Below, piece by piece: positions 45,262-51,233 of a stretch of 51,233 nucleotides of DNA (positions are counted from its first letter, which is position 1; each line of letters opens with the position of its first letter). A model generated the notes under the pieces. It worked only from the letters and a program-made list of their open reading frames with translations. It had not been told where the DNA came from and did no database searches. The translations under genes and the position numbers were made by a program. The stretch comes from Amphritea pacifica (GTDB lineage Bacteria; Pseudomonadota; Gammaproteobacteria; Pseudomonadales; Balneatricaceae). The stretch covers positions 1-51,233 of the forward strand of contig NZ_JAFFZO010000036.1 of the NCBI RefSeq assembly GCF_016924145.1, given 5' to 3'.

Positions 45262-46110
45262 ATGAAAACCATCTATTCTATCGCTGAGCTGCGTGAAGCC
45301 CTCGGCCAAGAGCGTCGTGCGGGCAAAAAAATCGGTTTTGTTCCAACCATGGGCAATCTCCATACCGGGCATATCCAACTGATTCACCAGGCGAACAATC
45401 ATGCCGATATAACCGTCGCCAGCATCTTTGTCAACCCACTGCAGTTTGGTGAGAATGAGGACCTGGATGCCTATCCACGCACCCTGACATCAGACCAGGA
45501 AAAACTGACAGCCGCTGGCTGCGATTATCTGTTTGCGCCGAATATCAATGAGATGTACCCCAACGGTCAGGTAATCCAAACACTGATCGAAGTGCCAGGG
45601 ATCTCCGATATCCACTGCGGTGCCAGCCGCCCAGGACATTTTCGCGGGGTTGCCACCGTGGTGTGTAAGCTGTTTGGAATCGTCCAGCCCGATGTCGCTA
45701 TCTTTGGCGAAAAAGATTTCCAGCAACTGATGGTTATCCGTCGTATGGCTGAAGATCTGTTTCTGCCGGTTGAAATCCTTGGCGCACCAATTGCCCGGGC
45801 CCAGAGCGGCCTGGCCCTGAGTTCACGTAACGGCTATCTGACCGAAGCAGAGCTAGCGACGGCTCCCATTCTGAACCAGACGATCTGTCAGACTATTGCC
45901 CAGATCAGTGCTGGTCGCCGTGACTATGCCGCATTACAGGAAGAAGCTCAGCAGCGCCTCGAAGAGGCAGGCTTTAAGCGGGACTACTACACCATCTGCA
46001 ACCGCAAGGATCTGCAACCCGCCGGCCCGGAAGATACCCAGTTAGTACTGGTGGCTGCCGCCTATTTAGGCAAAGCCCGTCTGATTGATAATATGGTTGT
46101 TGATCTCTGA
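45262..46110 (+). CDS. panC: pantothenate synthetase
   Basis: Condenses pantoate with beta-alanine using ATP. 282 residues, with the nucleotide motifs VPTMGNLHTGHIQLI (HIGH-like) and ALSSRNGYL (KMSKS-like), FVNPLQFGENEDLDAYPR, and GEKDFQQLMVIRRM. It is tightly linked to panB. panD, sometimes next in other genomes, is absent here. Confidence 0.96.
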   Translation: MKTIYSIAELREALGQERRAGKKIGFVPTMGNLHTGHIQLIHQANNHADITVASIFVNPLQFGENEDLDAYPRTLTSDQEKLTAAGCDYLFAPNINEMYPNGQVIQTLIEVPGISDIHCGASRPGHFRGVATVVCKLFGIVQPDVAIFGEKDFQQLMVIRRMAEDLFLPVEILGAPIARAQSGLALSSRNGYLTEAELATAPILNQTICQTIAQISAGRRDYAALQEEAQQRLEEAGFKRDYYTICNRKDLQPAGPEDTQLVLVAAAYLGKARLIDNMVVDL

Positions 46111-46393
46111 ACATAACCCTTATGCGGCATCTTCACCTTTGGTCGGCTTGGTAATCGATTAAACTACTGCTAAATTGAACGGTCTGGCGTCATTTTTTTA
46201 TTCTTCATGCCGCCAGATTAGGGGAAACCCCATTGCAGTTGGCTTTCGACTATGCTGTACTGCACTGCACAAATATGATTACTACAAAAAAGCTGCAGAG
46301 TGTTTCGTGACGGGTTACTGGCTGACCTGCCATTAAATAGTCACAGTGCGTGACTACACTACCGCAGCAATCTTACAAGCAAGAGGAATGATC
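46111..46393. other. intergenic region panC / thiolase with hairpins
   Basis: 283 bases with no gene. TCTGGCG (46183-46189) pairs with CGCCAGA (46211-46217), the loop holding a T-run, so it is not a standard terminator. GGGG-AAA-CCCC follows at 46221-46231. Probably the thiolase promoter and leader region; no boxes are assigned. Confidence 0.4.
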
Positions 46394-47575
46394 ATGCGTG
46401 ATGTTGTTGTTGTAGCTGCAGGCCGTACGGCTGTAGGTAATTTTAATGGTTCTCTGGCATCAGTTCCTGCCAGCGATCTTGGCGCTACCGTTATTAAAGG
46501 TCTGCTGGAAAAATCCGGCATCCAGGCTGACCAGATCGATGAAGTTATTCTGGGACAGGTTCTGACCGCTGGCTGCGGCCAGAACCCTGCCCGCCAGGCA
46601 ACGATCAATGCCGGCCTGCCGATTGATGTCCCGGCCATGACGATCAACAAAGTCTGTGGTTCCGGTCTGAAAGCACTGCAACTGGCCACTCAGGCAATCC
46701 GCTGTGGCGATGCTGAGATGATTATTGCCGGCGGCCAGGAAAACATGAGCGCCTCTGCGCACATCCTGCCTAACTCCCGCAACGGTGCCCGCATGGGTGA
46801 CTGGAAGATGGTCGACACCATGATCAAAGATGGCCTGTGGGATGCGTTCAACGACTATCACATGGGTATCACCACTGAAAACATCGTTGAGAAATACGGT
46901 TTCACCCGTGAAGAGCAGGATGCCTTTGCCGCAGCGTCTCAGAACAAAGCTGAAGCTGCTCAGAAAGCAGGCAAATTTGCTGATGAGATCATCCCTGTGA
47001 TTATTCCTCAGCGCAAAGGCGATCCAGTCGTTTTTGATACGGATGAGCAGCCACGTCACGGCGCTACTGCTGAAGCACTGGGCAAACTACGCCCAGCATT
47101 CAAGAAAGATGGTACCGTTACTGCCGGTAACTCCTCTACGATTAACGATGGCGCTGCTGCGGTAATTCTTTGCTCTGCAGAGAAAGCTGCTGAACTGGGT
47201 CTGCCGGTTCTGGCGACTATTAAAGCCTATGCCTCTGCAGGGGTTGACCCTTCTATCATGGGTACTGGCCCGATCTGCGCCACGCAGAAAGCGCTGGAAA
47301 AAGCGGGCTGGACCATTGATGATCTGGAACTGGTTGAAGCCAACGAAGCGTTTGCGGCACAGGCGATGTCAGTTAACAAAGACCTGGGCTGGGATACTAA
47401 CATCGTCAACGTGAACGGTGGTGCTATCGCTCTGGGTCACCCAATCGGTGCTTCAGGCTGCCGTATCTTCGTTTCGCTGCTACACGAGATGGCTCGTCGG
47501 GACGCGAAGAAAGGTCTGGCGACACTCTGTATCGGTGGCGGTATGGGTACTGCACTGGCGATCGAACGCGCATAA
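46394..47575 (+). CDS. acetyl-CoA acetyltransferase (biosynthetic-type thiolase)
   Basis: Condenses two acetyl-CoA to acetoacetyl-CoA, or the reverse; PhaA/AtoB class. 393 residues, with nucleophile C88 ([12 protein letters not shown]), H349 ([10 protein letters not shown]) and the second catalytic C379 (LCIGGGMG). The ATG has AGAGG 7 bases upstream; upstream in-frame ATGs fit less well. It is alone between hairpin-rich DNA and a strong terminator, so the pathway (PHB synthesis, mevalonate-like or fatty acid use) is open. No phaB or phaC is adjacent. Confidence 0.94.
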   Translation: MRDVVVVAAGRTAVGNFNGSLASVPASDLGATVIKGLLEKSGIQADQIDEVILGQVLTAGCGQNPARQATINAGLPIDVPAMTINKVCGSGLKALQLATQAIRCGDAEMIIAGGQENMSASAHILPNSRNGARMGDWKMVDTMIKDGLWDAFNDYHMGITTENIVEKYGFTREEQDAFAAASQNKAEAAQKAGKFADEIIPVIIPQRKGDPVVFDTDEQPRHGATAEALGKLRPAFKKDGTVTAGNSSTINDGAAAVILCSAEKAAELGLPVLATIKAYASAGVDPSIMGTGPICATQKALEKAGWTIDDLELVEANEAFAAQAMSVNKDLGWDTNIVNVNGGAIALGHPIGASGCRIFVSLLHEMARRDAKKGLATLCIGGGMGTALAIERA

Positions 47576-47589
47576 TCGCATTCCGAAAA

Positions 47590-47626
47590 CAAAAAAGCCC
47601 TGACTGATTAGTCAGGGCTTTTTTTT
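47590..47626. terminator. rho-independent terminator after thiolase
   Basis: AAAAAAGCCCTGACT / AGTCAGGGCTTTTTT stem with a short GATT loop followed by T residues. The A-run on the left allows use in both directions. Confidence 0.93.
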
Positions 47627-47691
47627 GCGTCATCGGGAGGTATCCCTCACGCTGGAGCCCTAATCGCCGCGGGGCGCGCTTCCCACAATCC

Positions 47692-48528
47692 TCAGGCAGT
47701 GGCTATCGCGCCTTTACCGACCCCTTCAAATGCTCTCACCATCACCTCTCGATCAGGGTATTCCGCTTTCACCTGCCCGGCCAGATGACAGGCAATCTGC
47801 TCCACTGTCGTTTCCGTATCGATCAGATAGCAATGCGCTGCAGGCAACCTGATCTCAAACTGCCCCTGAGGCGCATCATACTGATAATGGTGCTCTGCAG
47901 ATGGTTCTTCCAGCAGGTGGCTGCGAGTGCCGATATAGATATCACGGAAGGTTTCAGCCCACAGCTGCTCCACACCGGTATCACGCTGACCATCGAGAAA
48001 GATCTCAATCCGCGAGCGATGTCCGTGAGCGATGCGCTGACAGTTGCCATCGTGCTGCTGTAAACCATGGCTATAGTGATAGAAGGCACCACTGATCGCC
48101 TCAGGCACAAAACTGATCTCCAGCCCCTGCACCTCATCAGGAAACAGCGCCAGCAGCTGATCTTTACACCACTTAGCCAGACTGGTCTCCGTCACCTGCT
48201 CCAGATCCACCAGCACTATCGCCTGCTTTGGTGAACGGCAGAAAAACTCTCCGCCATCAGGGTATTGCCAGGTCACGGTTGTTTCCCCACCGGTTTGAAT
48301 GGCTGAAAGGTTAGCCATTGCGGTGGGCACCACTAAGCCATGGTCGATACAGTTATCAAACCACTGCTTGACCGCTTTTTTGACAATCGCGAAGTCACAG
48401 ATCATGCCCTGCTCATTCAGGTTGCCATCCAGCACCAGCTGGACCAGCCAGGACTCTCCCAGCAGACCTCTTTGCGGGTGCAGGTAAGAAAAGTCAACGT
48501 TGGTCAGGTTATCTACAAAAAGCTTCAC
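47692..48528 (-). CDS. two-domain 6-pyruvoyl-tetrahydropterin synthase homologue
   Basis: 278 residues made of two PTPS/QueD-like halves. The first (about 1-100) keeps the fold signature (NEQGMICDFAIVKKAVKQWFDNCIDHG) but has GES where the zinc HxH is expected. The second (about 155-275) keeps zinc-type histidines (FYHYSHGLQQHDG … IAHGHRSRIEIFL). Proteins of this size and build occur in several marine gammaproteobacteria; their substrate is unknown, possibly a pterin or deazapurine precursor. It is convergent with the thiolase, divergent from rsuA, and not next to queC/queE or folate genes. Confidence 0.8.
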   Translation of the reverse strand: MKLFVDNLTNVDFSYLHPQRGLLGESWLVQLVLDGNLNEQGMICDFAIVKKAVKQWFDNCIDHGLVVPTAMANLSAIQTGGETTVTWQYPDGGEFFCRSPKQAIVLVDLEQVTETSLAKWCKDQLLALFPDEVQGLEISFVPEAISGAFYHYSHGLQQHDGNCQRIAHGHRSRIEIFLDGQRDTGVEQLWAETFRDIYIGTRSHLLEEPSAEHHYQYDAPQGQFEIRLPAAHCYLIDTETTVEQIACHLAGQVKAEYPDREVMVRAFEGVGKGAIATA

Positions 48529-48657
48529 AGGCAGTCACACGGTCAGTTTAAATTAGTCATTAGACGGGCGGCATATATTAGCTGATTACCAGCTCTATTG
48601 CATTCCGGCTGCTACCGGTATACTAGCTGTTTTTTGATAACAGGCAGATGAAATTCG

Positions 48658-49347
48658 ATGCGACTGGATAAATATCTGAGTCAGGCAACCGGTTTACCCC
48701 GCAGTCTTATTAAACGACAGATCAAATGTAAGAATGTCGAGGTCAACGGTCAGATCTGTCAGGATCACGGTTATAAAGTTAGCAGCGATGATGAGGTGTC
48801 ACTTGAGGGGCGGGAAGTTTCACCACCGGGCCCCAGATATCTGATGCTGAACAAACCGCAGGGCACCGTATGTGCCACTGAAGATGCAGAACACCCAACA
48901 GTGATCGATCTGCTTGAGCTGGACAACATCCGTGACCTTCACCCCGCCGGACGACTGGATATTGACACCACCGGACTGGTACTGATCACCAACGATGGGC
49001 AATGGTCACACCGGGTCACCTCACCGCGACATCGTTGCGATAAGGTCTACCTTGTCACCACGGCTGATCCGATCACAGAAAACTGTGTAGAAGCGTTTGC
49101 TGCCGGTATCACGCTGCGCAACGAGGAGAAACCGACACAGCCGGCTCAGCTGGATATCCTCTCGGAGACTCAGGCCCGGGTGACCCTGCACGAAGGCCGT
49201 TACCATCAGGTTAAGCGAATGTTTGCCGCCATGGGCAATAAAGTCGTCGCCCTGCACCGCGAGCAGATTGGCGCGATTGCCCTGGATGATGCGCTGGAAC
49301 CTGGCGAATTTCGTTATCTTACCGAAGCAGAGGCTAACTCTTTCTGA
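48658..49347 (+). CDS. rsuA: 16S rRNA pseudouridine(516) synthase
   Basis: 229 residues: an S4 domain at the N-terminus (MRLDKYLSQATGLPRSLIKR) and a catalytic domain with D101 in AGRLDIDTTGLVLITNDG, MLNKPQGTVCA, and the late GRYHQVKRMFAAMGNKVVALHR. Opening with MRLDK and at the RsuA length (~231), it is RsuA rather than RluB/E/F. Its stop overlaps the rsmC start (one base), pairing two small-subunit rRNA modification enzymes. Confidence 0.9.
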   Translation: MRLDKYLSQATGLPRSLIKRQIKCKNVEVNGQICQDHGYKVSSDDEVSLEGREVSPPGPRYLMLNKPQGTVCATEDAEHPTVIDLLELDNIRDLHPAGRLDIDTTGLVLITNDGQWSHRVTSPRHRCDKVYLVTTADPITENCVEAFAAGITLRNEEKPTQPAQLDILSETQARVTLHEGRYHQVKRMFAAMGNKVVALHREQIGAIALDDALEPGEFRYLTEAEANSF

Positions 49348-50390
49348 TGACTGACACCGCCTTTTCCCTGTTAAAACCTGAGCTGGACAGCGCTGCCGGC
49401 ATCGCTCTGTGGATTGCCGATGAAAACCTGCTGAATCAGACCAGCCGGGTTAATCCGGCCGTTACCGTTATCAGCAACCGCTTTGACCTCTGCCAGCAGT
49501 TGAACGTGGCCGGCTGGAACAGCCAGTTTTCTGACTTTGATTTCAGCCCCTATGAGAATCATAGTGTGGATAAAATTATCTACCGGATCTCAAAAGAAAA
49601 GCCGGTGGTGCACCATGTGATCAACCAGGCGATCCGCATCCTCAAACCCGGCGGCACTCTGTGTATCTCCGGTCTGAAAAACGAAGGGATAAAAACCTAT
49701 CTGGATAAGGCCAGAAAACTGTTTGCCGGACAGATGGAACAGTCCAAGTCAGACAAGAATACCTGGATGGGGGTGCTGACGTCACCGGGAGCCCCTGATA
49801 CAGAGTTACTCGAAGATCAGGATTACACCCGCCTTCGTGAAGTAGCGGCTGACGAAAACTTCAGTTATATCAGCAAACCTGGGGTCTACGGCTGGAATAA
49901 GATCGACAAAGGCAGCGCTTTTCTGGTCGCCGAACTACCCCGCTTTATCGAACGGTTACCAAGCCCGCCGCAAACCGCCCTTGATCTGGGCTGCGGCTAT
50001 GGTTATCTGTCGCTGAACTGTTCCCCCAGAGACTGCCGGCTCACCGCCACCGATAACAACGCCGGCGCCCTGCAAGCCTGCAGGGAAAACTTTAAGCAGC
50101 AGGGGATCGATGCCGAGGTCGTTGCGGCCGATTGTGCAGAGGGCGTTGCGGCGCGATTTCCACTGATCGTTTGCAACCCCCCGTTCCATCAGGGCTTCGG
50201 TATCGAGGGAGACATGACCGACCGGTTTCTGGAGGCTGCCCGTAAACATCTGCAGACTGATGGTGTCGCCTGTTTTGTGGTAAACCTGCACATTCCCCTT
50301 GAACGAAAAGCCCAAAAGCGGTTCTCAACCGTAGAAACAATCGCCGATAATGGCAGTTTTAAGCTGATATTACTGGCCCAACCGAAATAA
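49347..50390 (+). CDS. rsmC: 16S rRNA (guanine(1207)-N2)-methyltransferase
   Basis: 347 residues in two methyltransferase-like domains. The N-terminal one is degenerate, and the C-terminal one is active, with the SAM loop LDLGCGYGYLSL (about 211-222) and NPPF at 277-280 (VCNPPFHQGFG) for N2-guanine methylation. It is coupled to rsuA by overlapping stop and start codons. Confidence 0.94.
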   Translation: MTDTAFSLLKPELDSAAGIALWIADENLLNQTSRVNPAVTVISNRFDLCQQLNVAGWNSQFSDFDFSPYENHSVDKIIYRISKEKPVVHHVINQAIRILKPGGTLCISGLKNEGIKTYLDKARKLFAGQMEQSKSDKNTWMGVLTSPGAPDTELLEDQDYTRLREVAADENFSYISKPGVYGWNKIDKGSAFLVAELPRFIERLPSPPQTALDLGCGYGYLSLNCSPRDCRLTATDNNAGALQACRENFKQQGIDAEVVAADCAEGVAARFPLIVCNPPFHQGFGIEGDMTDRFLEAARKHLQTDGVACFVVNLHIPLERKAQKRFSTVETIADNGSFKLILLAQPK

Positions 50391-50411
50391 GAGATGAGTT
50401 AAAAACACAGC

Positions 50412-51089
50412 ATGGTCTCCACCTATCTTAAACAAACCTGGTTTTTCTTCCGCGCCAATATGCAACCGATAATGCGTATACAGCTGCCGTTTATCATTTT
50501 GATAACCCTGATCAGCATGAGCGCGATGCAATCGGTCGACCCGGAAAACCCGGAGTTAAACAACTCAGTCCTGATGTTCTATCTGGCCAGCCTGATCTTC
50601 CTGCCCCTCTATGCAGGCGCCACCATCGCCTACCTGGAGTCAGTGGTCAATAATGCTCCGATCAGCACTACAGCAGCCCTGAAAATTGGCCTCCAGCGCT
50701 GGGGATCACTGTTTGTCACCAAACTGCTAGGCGCTTTCGCTATCGTCATGGGTCTGCTGCTGTTTTTTATTCCCGGAGTGTTTATCCTGATCCGCCTGGG
50801 CTTCGCTGAATATCACAGCATTATCGAACGATCGGCTCCGGCTGATGCCCTCAAAAACAGCTGGCAGGACACCTCAGACTACTTCTGGCCGCTGCTTAAC
50901 GGACTGGCTTTTCTGTTTGTTGTACTGCTGGGCGGTAACCTGTTAATCGAAACCCTGCTGCAGGTTATGGGCATTGATTCACTGATGATCCGCAGTTTGT
51001 TCGATATTGTCTTCGGTTTTCTTAACTGTCTTTACACAATTTATGGATTCAGACTGTACTGCGTTATGCGGGAAAAACAAAGTGGCTAG
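50412..51089 (+). CDS. YciC-like integral membrane protein
   Basis: 225 residues with about five to six helices (candidates near 20-38, 54-76, 98-130, 153-178 and 190-215). The FFIPGVFILIRLGFAEYHSIIE segment split after FFIPGVFILI, with ALKNSW following, is characteristic of the YciC family / GlpQ-type membrane domain. Function unknown; possibly envelope homeostasis. It lies 21 bases after rsmC with no strong ribosome site. The stop lies shortly before an apparent insertion sequence. Confidence 0.75.
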   Translation: MVSTYLKQTWFFFRANMQPIMRIQLPFIILITLISMSAMQSVDPENPELNNSVLMFYLASLIFLPLYAGATIAYLESVVNNAPISTTAALKIGLQRWGSLFVTKLLGAFAIVMGLLLFFIPGVFILIRLGFAEYHSIIERSAPADALKNSWQDTSDYFWPLLNGLAFLFVVLLGGNLLIETLLQVMGIDSLMIRSLFDIVFGFLNCLYTIYGFRLYCVMREKQSG

Positions 51090-51184
51090 AACGTGACTTC
51101 GTCACTTGCTAGTGTAGTGTTTCACTCTTGATGATTCTTAATGTATCCTCAGCTCAAATACCCTGAGAGAATCGGACTTATCGC

Positions 51185-51233
51185 ATGCGAATTGCCACCC
51201 CTATTGTGCTTACTGAAGAAGAAAAGGCTGAGC
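51185..51233 (+). mobile_element. start of an IS630-family transposase, cut by window edge
   Basis: The last 49 bases encode MRIATPIVLTEEEKAE, the usual opening of IS630-family transposases. The left end of the element would lie between the YciC stop (51089) and this ATG; a GTGAC-TTC-GTCAC hairpin at 51093-51105 and a TA at 51111 region are candidates, but the terminal repeat cannot be defined without the other end. Confidence 0.7.

Overview
The window looks like the chromosome of a marine gammaproteobacterium close to Pseudomonadales/Oceanospirillales (an Oceanospirillaceae-type genome, perhaps near Amphritea, Neptunomonas or Marinobacterium). This rests on Pseudomonas-like gene orders (tyrS / M23 peptidase / anmK / erpA / argC, and aminotransferase / dksA / gluQ / cbrX-cbrA-cbrB / pcnB / folK / panB-panC), moderate GC, and Oceanospirillales-style variants. 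The genus is inference. No rRNA, tRNA or CRISPR array was seen.

Layout. 1-2133 is an AT-rich accessory patch: two membrane proteins of unknown function, one cut by the window edge, and a small frameshifted membrane-protein gene. 2200-6410 holds tyrS divergent from a cell-wall metallopeptidase and anmK (murein recycling). 6430-9048 is a nitric-oxide defence module: nsrR, a 49-residue ORF, hmp, a hemerythrin protein and a divergent 66-residue membrane protein, with two palindromic NsrR-like operators in the divergent promoter. 9117-17720 is mostly housekeeping (erpA with an IscR-type site, argC, a ClC channel, thiE, hemL, a DinB-like protein and a pair of membrane proteins). 17975-18184 is a cold-shock protein.

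18274-26083 is a respiratory NO-reductase island, read leftwards: norC, norB, a NapH-like polyferredoxin, norE, norF, norQ, norD and a Dnr-type regulator. It is headed by an exact TTGAT-N4-GTCAA anaerobox, and a perfect 11-bp hairpin separates norB from the accessory genes. 26193-35639 carries a TPR lipoprotein, mrcB, an APH-AAA kinase fusion, a TonB-permease-ATPase heme/siderophore uptake set, a small Rieske protein, sfsA and an aminotransferase.

36014-46110 is the dksA-gluQ-cbrXAB-pcnB-folK-panBC block. Between cbrB and pcnB lies the most interesting element: a well-formed sigma54 promoter preceded by GTAAC/GTTAC repeats and followed by about 225 nt containing four AAN-triplet clusters and defined stem-loops. 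This is the layout of the Pseudomonas catabolite-repression decoy RNA CrcZ, and no protein explains the interval. The inferred circuit is CbrA (transporter-fused kinase) -> CbrB (sigma54 activator) -> CrcZ-like RNA -> titration of Hfq/Crc.

46394-51089 contains a thiolase, a two-domain pterin-synthase homologue, rsuA, rsmC and a YciC-like membrane protein. The right edge cuts the first codons of what looks like an IS630-family transposase.
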